DNA of 64,000 nt from an uncultured Christensenellaceae bacterium (GTDB lineage: Bacteria > Bacillota > Clostridia > Christensenellales > Christensenellaceae). Positions 55,662-61,903 of the stretch are shown piece after piece. The position numbers were made by a program, and so were the translations under genes. Numbering within the stretch: position 1 is the stretch's first letter; every line of letters begins with the position of its first letter. The notes beneath the pieces were generated by a model. The model did not search any database. It worked only from the letters and a program-made list of their open reading frames with translations, and had not been told where the DNA came from. Where the stretch lies: positions 216,694-280,693 of the forward strand of contig CAJUPM010000001.1 in the NCBI GenBank assembly GCA_910588425.1, given 5' to 3'.

Positions 55662-55807
55662 TGCTTTTTGGCAATGCAAAAAGCGAGGTTTTGCGAGGCG
55701 ACGGACTGGCTGCCCGAGGAGGCATCGTCTGAGACCATTTGCCGTCCTGCGCAGGGCTTGGTAAGGGCAAGAGAAACAGGAGAGCAGAGAAATCTCTCAA
55801 AAGCATG

Positions 55808-55837
55808 ATAATAATCGCAAAATCTCCCGCATATATT
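55808..55837 (+). promoter_or_regulatory. Possible sigma-E-type promoter for spoIVA
   Basis: ATAATAAT (55808-55815) and CATATATT (55830-55837) are 14 nt apart, a loose fit to the mother-cell sigma-E consensus that drives spoIVA in Bacillus. No good housekeeping promoter was seen in front of the gene. Confidence 0.35.
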
Positions 55838-55865
55838 ACAACAGTTAATATGGAGGAGGTTTTCT

Positions 55866-57341
55866 ATGGAGAATTTCAACGTTTATCAAGATATAGAAGC
55901 CAGAACAAACGGAGAGATCTACATAGGCGTTGTGGGGCCGGTACGAACGGGGAAGTCTACCTTTATCACGAAGATGATGGAGCTGCTTGTCCTGCCAAAC
56001 ATCAGCGATGAGAATGAGAAAGTACGGGTTACCGACGAACTACCTCAGAGCGGCGCCGGCCGGAGCATTATGACCACACAGCCAAGGTTCGTCCCGGGAG
56101 AGGCCATCGAGATCAGCCTGGACGACAAGGCCAAGATGCATGTGCGCATGGTGGACTGCGTCGGTTATCTGATTCCGGGCGCCATTGGCCAGGATGAAGA
56201 CGATGCTCCCCGGATGGTCAAGACGCCGTGGTTTGATCACGATATCCCCTTTGAGCAGGCGGCGGAGATCGGGACGCAGAAGGTGATCGACGAGCACGCG
56301 ACAGTCGGAATCGTCATGACGACGGATGGAAGCATCACGGATTTGCCCAGGGAGGCATATGTGGAGGCGGAAGAGCGGGCGGTGAGCGAGCTGCAAAAGA
56401 TCGGCAAGCCGTTTATCATCGTGCTCAACTCGGCCAATCCCGAGACTTCTGCCGCGGAAGAACTGCGCGAACAGCTTCAGGAGAAATACGGCGTTTCGGT
56501 TGCGCTGGTTAACGCGCTGAATTTGCAGAGAGAGGATATTTCCACGCTTCTTTCTGAGCTGCTCTATGAATTCCCCATCCGGCAGATCAATTACCACATT
56601 TCCAGCTGGCTCTGCTCGATGGCACCGGATCACTGGCTGCTTTCGGATGTGCTGGAAAAGCTTGGGGCGGCCAGCGAAGGCGCCGCGGCGATGAAGGATT
56701 TTGCTGCGCTTACCGTGCCTTTTGAAGACGCGGACTATGTGGATAAAATCGCCATTCAGGATATTCAGCTGGGCGATGGGCAGATCAATATCGAGCTGGA
56801 AGTCAAGCGGGATCTGTTCTATCAGATTTTGGGCGAGGAATGCGGCCAGGAGATCAAAGACGACAGCCATTTGGTGGAAGTGGTCAAGGCGCTGGTCGGC
56901 GCAAAACAGCAGTATGACAAGATTGAAAGCGCGATGCACGAGGTTCAGAGCAGGGGCTACGGCGTTGTGCAGCCGGTGCTTTCAGAGATGCGGCTGGAAA
57001 AGCCGGAGCTCATGCAGCAGGGCAATAAATTCGGCGTGCGCCTGAGAGCCAGCGCCCCCAGTATGCACCTGGTACAGGTGGACGTCGAGACGGAAGTCAG
57101 CCCGATTGTGGGAACCGAAGAGCAGAGCCAGGATTTTCTCAACCACCTGCTGGAAGAATACGACAAGGGCGAGGCCATTTGGCAGACGGATATTTTCGGC
57201 AAATCGCTCTATGATATTATCCGGGAAGGGCTTTCTGGGAAAATGGGCAACCTGCCTGAGGATGCCAGGGAAAAGATGCAGGAGACGCTCTCCCGGATGG
57301 TCAACGAGGGAGACGGCGGTATGCTCTGCATTCTGCTCTAA
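55866..57341 (+). CDS. spoIVA: Stage IV sporulation protein A (SpoIVA), coat morphogenetic ATPase
   Basis: SpoIVA assembles on the forespore surface, hydrolyses ATP and forms the base of the spore coat. The 491-residue product begins with ENFNVYQDIEARTNGEIYIG, has a Walker A-like GPVRTGKSTFI near residue 24, VDCVGYLIPGA and a Walker-like region, and a long C-terminal domain. Its presence is strong evidence that the lineage makes endospores. GGAGGAGG precedes the ATG. A terminator follows. Confidence 0.97.
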   Translation: MENFNVYQDIEARTNGEIYIGVVGPVRTGKSTFITKMMELLVLPNISDENEKVRVTDELPQSGAGRSIMTTQPRFVPGEAIEISLDDKAKMHVRMVDCVGYLIPGAIGQDEDDAPRMVKTPWFDHDIPFEQAAEIGTQKVIDEHATVGIVMTTDGSITDLPREAYVEAEERAVSELQKIGKPFIIVLNSANPETSAAEELREQLQEKYGVSVALVNALNLQREDISTLLSELLYEFPIRQINYHISSWLCSMAPDHWLLSDVLEKLGAASEGAAAMKDFAALTVPFEDADYVDKIAIQDIQLGDGQINIELEVKRDLFYQILGEECGQEIKDDSHLVEVVKALVGAKQQYDKIESAMHEVQSRGYGVVQPVLSEMRLEKPELMQQGNKFGVRLRASAPSMHLVQVDVETEVSPIVGTEEQSQDFLNHLLEEYDKGEAIWQTDIFGKSLYDIIREGLSGKMGNLPEDAREKMQETLSRMVNEGDGGMLCILL

Positions 57342-57351
57342 GAGGAAAGCG

Positions 57352-57378
57352 AAAAGGAAGGCTTCGGCCTTCTTTTTT
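57352..57378 (+). terminator. Terminator after spoIVA
   Basis: The stem GAAGGC / GCCTTC is closed by the stable TTCG loop and flanked by A and T tracts. Confidence 0.92.
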
Positions 57379-57426
57379 GCTGCCGGCAATATAGGGGAAG
57401 AGGAGGTGGCGGAGAGGGCAGAAATA

Positions 57427-57435
57427 TGATATAAT
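57427..57435 (+). promoter_or_regulatory. Second upstream extended -10 for rplU
   Basis: TGA followed by TATAAT (57430-57435) forms an extended -10 about 100 nt before the main rplU promoter. No good -35 was found. A GC-rich hairpin (CTGCGCG 57482-57488 / CGCGCAG 57499-57505) lies between the two. No gene is seen in 57379-57640. Confidence 0.45.
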
Positions 57436-57530
57436 GACACAACGCAAAGCGGCGGCAGGACAATCTTTGGATCGGCGCGCCCTGCGCGGCGCAAAAGGCG
57501 CGCAGATGGCCGGGCTGGCAGAAAAAGCCG

Positions 57531-57559
57531 TTGACAAAGCGGATTGTTTTGTGTAAGAT
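57531..57559 (+). promoter_or_regulatory. Main promoter for rplU-rpmA
   Basis: Consensus TTGACA (57531-57536) and TAAGAT (57554-57559) are spaced by 17 nt. Confidence 0.93.
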
Positions 57560-57565
57560 AATAGG

Positions 57566-57640
57566 GTAGCCGCACGAGAAGGGTTGGAAATCCCGCTGGG
57601 GTACCTCATCGGCGAGACTGGTAAGAGGAGGAAGCTTAAC
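57566..57640 (+). promoter_or_regulatory. L21 leader (ribosomal protein autoregulatory leader)
   Basis: The 75-nt leader contains GCCGCACGAGAAGGG followed by an AAATCCCGCTGGGG segment. This resembles the known Firmicutes L21 leader upstream of rplU, thought to bind L21 and control the operon. It ends at the AGAGGAGG binding site. Confidence 0.7.
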
Positions 57641-57946
57641 ATGTACGCAATCGTGAAAACAGGCGGAAAGCAGTATAAGGCGGAGATTGGCAGATTTATC
57701 GACGTCGAGAAGCTGAACGCACAGGTTGGCGAGGAAGTCAGCTTTGATGCCCTGATGGTCGTAGACGGCGAGAAGGCACAGGTTGGCGCACCGGTTGTGG
57801 AAGGCGTGAAGGTCGTCGGCAAGGTGATCGCGCAGGATAAGGCAAAGAAGCTGATTGTCTTCAAGTTCCATAACAAGACTGGCTACCGCAAGAAGCAGGG
57901 CCACAGACAGCCCTATACGAGAGTCGAGATCGTCTCGATTGGCTAA
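57641..57946 (+). CDS. rplU: 50S ribosomal protein L21
   Basis: This 101-residue large-subunit protein starts MYAIVKTGGKQYKAEIG and ends KKQGHRQPYTRVEI, both typical of L21. AGAGGAGG precedes the ATG at 57641. In most Firmicutes ysxB/prp lies between rplU and rpmA, but here only 39 nt separate them. Confidence 0.98.
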   Translation: MYAIVKTGGKQYKAEIGRFIDVEKLNAQVGEEVSFDALMVVDGEKAQVGAPVVEGVKVVGKVIAQDKAKKLIVFKFHNKTGYRKKQGHRQPYTRVEIVSIG

Positions 57947-57985
57947 AAAAGAGTGATTACCGGGTAAAAGTGAGGTGGAATAGCA

Positions 57986-58240
57986 ATGGCACATAAGAAA
58001 GGTATGGGAAGCACGAAGAACGGCCGTGACAGCGCTTCCAAGCGTCTGGGCGTCAAGAGAAGCGATGGCCAGGCTGTGCTGGCTGGCAACATCCTGGTTC
58101 GCCAGAGAGGCACGAAGATTTATCCCGGCGTGAATGTGGGCAAAGGAAGCGACGATACGCTGTTTGCCTTGCAGGACGGCGTCGTGAAATTCGAGCGCAA
58201 GGGCAGAGACAAGAAGCAGGTCAGCGTCTACGCGCAGTAA
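57986..58240 (+). CDS. rpmA: 50S ribosomal protein L27
   Basis: This 84-residue protein sits near the peptidyl transferase centre. It starts directly with MAHKKGMGSTKNGRDS, without the N-terminal extension that Firmicutes L27 usually carries and that Prp protease removes. An in-frame TGA lies a few codons upstream, so no extended form can be encoded. The binding site GTGAGGTGG precedes the ATG. Confidence 0.98.
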   Translation: MAHKKGMGSTKNGRDSASKRLGVKRSDGQAVLAGNILVRQRGTKIYPGVNVGKGSDDTLFALQDGVVKFERKGRDKKQVSVYAQ

Positions 58241-58251
58241 AGAAAACAGAG

Positions 58252-58286
58252 AATGCCATTTTTGCACAAGCAAAGATGGCATTTTT
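58252..58286 (+). terminator. Terminator after rpmA
   Basis: A 14-bp stem (AATGCCATTTTTGC / GCAAAGATGGCATT, one U-G pair) has loop ACAA and a T tract. Confidence 0.9.
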
Positions 58287-58304
58287 GATCTGGGAAATTT
58301 TGAG

Positions 58305-59165
58305 ATGGTAGAAATTATTTGGAAAGATGACTGCGCGGTTCTGACGGGCGAACAGATGGACCCGGCGCTGATTTTCAACTGTGGGCAGGCCTTCCGCTTT
58401 GAGCAGGAAGAGACCGGCGCTTACCGGGGCATCGCCTATGGCAAACAGATTTGGTGCAGAAAGACCCCAAATGGCATGGAGCTTTTTCCGGTTACGCCAG
58501 AGGAGATGGAGGCAATCTGGAAGGGCTACTTTGATCTGGATTTCTGCTACCCGCCGGAAGATGCGCGGTTTTCTTCGGATGCTGTTTTGCGGGAGGCGGC
58601 GCAATGCTGCGCCGGGCTTCGGATTTTGCGCCAGGAGCCTTTTGAGACGATCATTACCTTCATCTTATCCGCCAATAACAACATTGCGCGCATTCGGGGG
58701 ATCGTGAAAAAATTATGTGAGCTGGCAGGCGAGCCGATTGCGCCGGGCTGCTTTGCCTTTCCCGCGCCGCAGGCTTTGGCCGGGCAGAGCGAGGAGGCAC
58801 TGCGGGCATGCGGCGCGGGGTATCGGGCGCGGTATGTGCTGGAGACGGCGCGCAAAGTAGCAGAGGGATATGATTTAGAGCGGTTTTATGGGATGGAGTA
58901 TGCCGCAGCCCGGGCAGAGCTTTGCGAACTGAGCGGCGTCGGCCCAAAAGTAGCGGACTGCATTTTACTTTTTGCCTATCAGAAGCGAGAGGCGTTTCCG
59001 GCGGATGTCTGGATCCGGCGGATGCTGGGGGAGCTATATGGATTTGCGCCTAAAAACGACAAAGAGATTTTGCAGTTTGCATCCGAGCATTTTGGCGAAT
59101 ACGGCGGGCTGGCTCAACAATACCTCTTTCACTATATGCGCACCCAGGCCAAGCGGAAGGAATAG
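58305..59165 (+). CDS. 8-oxoguanine DNA glycosylase (OGG1-like, HhH-GPD)
   Basis: This base-excision repair enzyme removes oxidised guanine and has AP lyase activity in known members. The 286-residue product has the OGG N-terminal domain (FNCGQAFRFEQEE), then the HhH-GPD core with FILSANNNIARI, ELSGVGPKVADCILL (hairpin plus the catalytic Lys) and the catalytic Asp in FPADVWIRR. It begins only 18 nt after the rpmA terminator, with a weak binding site, so it may depend on readthrough. Confidence 0.93.
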   Translation: MVEIIWKDDCAVLTGEQMDPALIFNCGQAFRFEQEETGAYRGIAYGKQIWCRKTPNGMELFPVTPEEMEAIWKGYFDLDFCYPPEDARFSSDAVLREAAQCCAGLRILRQEPFETIITFILSANNNIARIRGIVKKLCELAGEPIAPGCFAFPAPQALAGQSEEALRACGAGYRARYVLETARKVAEGYDLERFYGMEYAAARAELCELSGVGPKVADCILLFAYQKREAFPADVWIRRMLGELYGFAPKNDKEILQFASEHFGEYGGLAQQYLFHYMRTQAKRKE

Positions 59166-59175
59166 AAATTAAAAT

Positions 59176-59204
59176 TTGTCAAAAAACGGCGTATCGTGTA
59201 TAAT
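59176..59204 (+). promoter_or_regulatory. Promoter for the PHP-DegV pair
   Basis: TTGTCA (59176-59181) and TATAAT (59199-59204) are exactly 17 nt apart, 71 nt before the PHP gene. Confidence 0.92.
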
Positions 59205-59275
59205 AGGCACGAAACAGTGAAAAAAGGGCTTTTTGCAGCCTTTAAAATATATTTATAGTTTAAGAGGGGATTTTT

Positions 59276-60007
59276 ATGAAGCTCGACATCGATACGCACA
59301 CGCATACCGTGCTTTCCGGCCACGCCCATTCCACACTTCTGGAGAACATTCTGTTTGCAAAGAAAAAGGGGCTGAGCGGCATCGTCGTAACCGACCACAG
59401 CGGCGGCATGGAGGGCGTGCAGACGGCGGCCTGCGTGGGGCTGCTGCGGGATGTGCCGCAGGAATATGAGGGTATCCGCATTTACCGGGGCACGGAGACG
59501 AATATCGTAAACCAGAAGGGCGAGGTGGATATGCCGCTGCGCTATTTGCAGTTTGTGGAGTTTGCCATCGCATCACTGCACGACAATGTCATACGCTCGG
59601 TGGATCAGGCGCACGATACGGATGCGATGATTGGGGCGCTGAACAACCCATATATCGATATTATCGGCCACCCGGGCAATCCGTTTTTCAAGATCGATAT
59701 TGAGGCGGTCGTCCTGGAGGCGAAAAAGCAGAATAAATTGATTGAAATCAATGGGCATTCCTTTACGGCCAGAAAAGGGAGCCGCCCCAACTGCCAGAAA
59801 TTCCTCCAGCTTTGCAAAAAGCATGGGGTGCGCATCTCTGTCGGGACGGATTCGCACAACTGCTTCTGCATCGGCGAATTTGGGCCTGCGCTGGAAGAGA
59901 TTGAGGCGGCGGGCTTCCCGGAGGAGCTCATCGTCAGCAGGACGAAGGAGAGTTTCGAGGTCTATCTGGCAGAGCGGCAGGCGCGCATTGCGGCGCTTGC
60001 GGAATAG
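59276..60007 (+). CDS. PHP-domain phosphoesterase (YcdX-like)
   Basis: The 243-residue product is a stand-alone PHP domain. It has the metal ligands DTHTHT near residue 6, SGHAHS, VVTDHSGG, the H in SLHDNV, the GHPGNPF segment and SVGTDSHN. Relatives are trinuclear-metal phosphatases such as YcdX. The substrate is unknown. The binding site GAGGGG is 6-10 nt before the ATG. Confidence 0.9.
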   Translation: MKLDIDTHTHTVLSGHAHSTLLENILFAKKKGLSGIVVTDHSGGMEGVQTAACVGLLRDVPQEYEGIRIYRGTETNIVNQKGEVDMPLRYLQFVEFAIASLHDNVIRSVDQAHDTDAMIGALNNPYIDIIGHPGNPFFKIDIEAVVLEAKKQNKLIEINGHSFTARKGSRPNCQKFLQLCKKHGVRISVGTDSHNCFCIGEFGPALEEIEAAGFPEELIVSRTKESFEVYLAERQARIAALAE

Positions 60008-60062
60008 TGTTTATTCACTGCACTTATTGCAGAATTTATGATGAATTTCCAAGGAGGAACTT

Positions 60063-60941
60063 ATGAGAGAGTTTGTGGTTATGGCGGATTCGGATTCCGA
60101 GATCCCCTACCAGTATGCGGATGCGCATGAGCTCCCGGTTTTTTTGATGCCCTACACCATAGACGGGCAGGAAGCGCTTTTTGATCTGGGCAGAGCGACG
60201 GATTTCAAGGGCTTTTACGACAAGCTCAGAGCAGGGGCTGAGGCATCTACTGCCACGCGCCCGCCGCTCGACATTCAGAACTTCTTTGAAGAACAGCTGG
60301 CGCAGGGCAAGGATATTTTGTATATCAGCTTTTCTTCCGGGCTTTCGGCGCACTATGATTTGGTGCAGGTCGCCAAAAAAGCCGCGCTGGAAAACTACCC
60401 GGATGCGCGCATCGAGACGGTAGACTCGCTGGGCATTGCGATGGGCTCCGGCCTTCTGGTCTGCCATGCACAGAAGATGAAGGAGCAGGGGGCAAGCCTG
60501 GATGAGATCAAAGAATGGGTGGAACAGCATAAGCTAAATGCACTGCACTTCTTCTCGGTGGACAGCCTGAAGCATCTTCAGCGCACGGGCCGGCTTTCGG
60601 CGGTTTTATCCGTGATGGGCTCTCTGCTGGACCTCAAGCCGATTTTGACGGTAACCAAAGAGGGGAAAGTCGTCTCTTTTGATAAAGTCAAGGGCAGGAA
60701 GAAAGTTATCCGCTATCTGGCGGATTTGGCGGAAAAGAACTATGACCCGGAGATTTCTGCTGAGCTGGCGGTGGTCTGCCACGCGGATAATCTGGAGCAG
60801 GCGCAGGCGCTCAAGGAGGAGATGCAAAAGCGCATGAAGTTCGACGAGATTTGGCTTTTGGATATTGGGCCGGTGATTGGCGTTCACGCAGGGCCGGGAG
60901 CGCTTGCCATGCTCATGCTGGGCAAGGAGCGCCCGCTGTAA
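60063..60941 (+). CDS. DegV family fatty-acid-binding protein (FakB-like)
   Basis: The 292-residue product has the DegV fold with ADSDSEIPYQY near residue 8, TATRPPL, ISFSSGLSAHYD and HLQRTGRLS. DegV/FakB proteins bind a fatty acid and in some Gram-positives hand it to FakA kinase. No fakA is in the window. AAGGAGG precedes the ATG. It is likely cotranscribed with the PHP gene. Confidence 0.93.
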   Translation: MREFVVMADSDSEIPYQYADAHELPVFLMPYTIDGQEALFDLGRATDFKGFYDKLRAGAEASTATRPPLDIQNFFEEQLAQGKDILYISFSSGLSAHYDLVQVAKKAALENYPDARIETVDSLGIAMGSGLLVCHAQKMKEQGASLDEIKEWVEQHKLNALHFFSVDSLKHLQRTGRLSAVLSVMGSLLDLKPILTVTKEGKVVSFDKVKGRKKVIRYLADLAEKNYDPEISAELAVVCHADNLEQAQALKEEMQKRMKFDEIWLLDIGPVIGVHAGPGALAMLMLGKERPL

Positions 60942-60949
60942 GGCAATGG

Positions 60950-60979
60950 AAAAAGAGACCGCAGATGCGGTCTCTTTTT
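60950..60979 (+). terminator. Terminator after degV
   Basis: A perfect 13-bp stem (AAAAAGAGACCGC / GCGGTCTCTTTTT) has the short loop AGAT. A and T tracts on both sides mean it can also end the converging minus-strand SLOG gene. Confidence 0.93.
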
Positions 60980-60990
60980 ATTTGCGGCAG

Positions 60991-61489
60991 TCATCCTTGG
61001 AGAATGCGAAGCGTTCTATTTTGCTCTTTTGCATATGTGAGCGTTTGAAATGTGCCGCCTGTGCCGGAGCGATAGACGGCGATTACACGGCTGGAATGAT
61101 CTACCATCCAGCGGTTGCGGGCATGATAGGAAGCATAGGAGAAGGATGAGGAGAAATAGCGGTGCCCGTCTGCACGCGACAGCACTTGCCGGTATTGCGC
61201 CTGCCAATTACTGCTCCTGCCAATTACTGCTCCAGTTTTCTGCAAATCCATAAAAAGGAATTGCGCAAAATAGTTTGATGGGATAGATAGAGCGATACCT
61301 TAACACGAGTTCTGCTGCCCAAAGATCAACTCCGCGGGACATACCTGTCAGGAAGATGGTATAGCCGTCGCTTAAGGCAAACTCGATTTCGTTTTGAAGC
61401 GCGGCACGAATGGAGTGCACCGATTTTTGGAGCTTTTCCGGCCGATGCCCCGTAAAACAGCAGGTTAGTGCCTGAAAGTTTTTTTGCAT
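60991..61489 (-). pseudogene. SLOG-domain (DUF1273/YpsA-like) protein, frameshifted
   Basis: The 5' part (61489 down to 61208) encodes TCCFTGHRPEKL, IFLTGMSRGVDLWAAE and AIPFYGFAENWSSNW, then stops. The 3' part continues in another frame with WQAQYRQVLSRADGHR, the RNRWMVDHSSRVIAVY motif and GGTFQTLTYAKE, ending at a TGA at 60991. These are the conserved segments of the DUF1273 SLOG family in the right order. A 16-bp tandem duplication sits at the break; without one copy the frame is intact and gives about 160 residues. SLOG domains bind nucleotide-like ligands. A minus-strand promoter lies at 61523-61551. Confidence 0.92.
61201..61232. repeat. Perfect 16-bp tandem duplication inside the SLOG gene
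   Basis: CTGCCAATTACTGCTC occurs twice in a row (61201-61216 and 61217-61232). Sixteen bases is not a multiple of three, so the second copy shifts the reading frame and creates the TAA stop on the minus strand. Confidence 0.97.
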
Positions 61490-61510
61490 GATTTCCTCAC
61501 ATAAAAAAAT

Positions 61511-61544
61511 ATAGACTTATACATTATATATTCTATAAGTCTAT
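61511..61544. promoter_or_regulatory. Inverted repeat 1, likely operator
   Basis: ATAGACTTATA (61511-61521) and TATAAGTCTAT (61534-61544) are perfect 11-bp arms around 12 nt. The repeat covers the -10 and spacer of the minus-strand SLOG promoter. The adjacent Cro/CI-type regulator is the obvious candidate to bind it. Confidence 0.65.
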
Positions 61545-61551
61545 TTGTAAA
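61523..61551 (-). promoter_or_regulatory. Promoter of the SLOG gene
   Basis: On the minus strand, TTTACA (at 61546-61551) and TATAAT (at 61523-61528) are 17 nt apart, about 34 nt before the SLOG start. It lies inside inverted repeat 1. Confidence 0.7.
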
Positions 61552-61563
61552 GATGAGATATGC

Positions 61564-61595
61564 CATATTATCTGATTAATACATGAGATAATGTG
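61564..61595. promoter_or_regulatory. Inverted repeat 2, likely second operator
   Basis: CATATTATCT (61564-61573) and AGATAATGTG (61586-61595) pair over 10 bp with one G-T, again around 12 nt. It lies just before the GGAGGAG binding site of the regulator gene and may overlap its -10 (TTATCT, 17 nt after TTGTAA at 61545-61550). Confidence 0.5.
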
Positions 61596-61603
61596 GAGGA
61601 GAC

Positions 61604-61810
61604 ATGCTGAAGCTTTGTATTTTAGAAAAATTGGAACAAAAGGGCAAAACCAAGTATTGGCTGTACAAACAGCTTGGAATGAGCTATGGCAACTTCAGCC
61701 GCATGGTGAACAATGAAACTGGGGCGATAAAATTCAGCAACCTGGAGGCTCTGTGCGATATTTTGGAGTGTGAGCCGGGAGAGCTATTTGTTTATAGCCG
61801 CGAGAAATAG
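61604..61810 (+). CDS. Small Cro/CI-type helix-turn-helix regulator
   Basis: The 68-residue product is almost entirely an XRE/HTH_26-type domain: KTKYWLYKQLGMSYGNFSRM forms the HTH and SNLEALCDILECEPGELF the rest of the fold. Such proteins repress phage, toxin-antitoxin or accessory genes. It is divergent from the SLOG pseudogene, sharing a 114-base AT-rich control region with two inverted repeats. GGAGGAG precedes the ATG. Confidence 0.93.
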   Translation: MLKLCILEKLEQKGKTKYWLYKQLGMSYGNFSRMVNNETGAIKFSNLEALCDILECEPGELFVYSREK

Positions 61811-61824
61811 AATGCGGCACAGTT

Positions 61825-61852
61825 AGGGGGACTGCACTTGCGGCCCCTTTTT
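61825..61852 (+). terminator. Possible weak terminator before dnaX
   Basis: AGGGG and CCCCT enclose about 18 nt and are followed by TTTTT. The loop is large, so this is tentative. Confidence 0.35.
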
Positions 61853-61867
61853 ATTTGCGCGCAGATT

Positions 61868-61876
61868 TGATATAAT
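61868..61876 (+). promoter_or_regulatory. Extended -10 promoter for dnaX-ybaB-recR
   Basis: TGA followed by TATAAT (61871-61876) lies 27 nt before dnaX. The -35 region is only T-rich. Confidence 0.8.
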
Positions 61877-61903
61877 AGAGCCAGAAAACCGAAGGAGAAC
61901 GAC

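Noticed and set aside
55603..55806. Minus-strand open frame of 67 codons upstream of the orphan gene
   Set aside because: It overlaps the orphan promoter, is rich in Pro/Ser/Lys, and has no binding site.
61050..61253. Plus-strand open frame of 67 codons across the tandem duplication
   Set aside because: It is antisense to the conserved SLOG segments and has no start signal.
61811..61903. SRP RNA gene before dnaX, as in Bacillus
   Set aside because: The gap is only about 90 nt, holds the dnaX promoter, and shows no SRP RNA apical motif.
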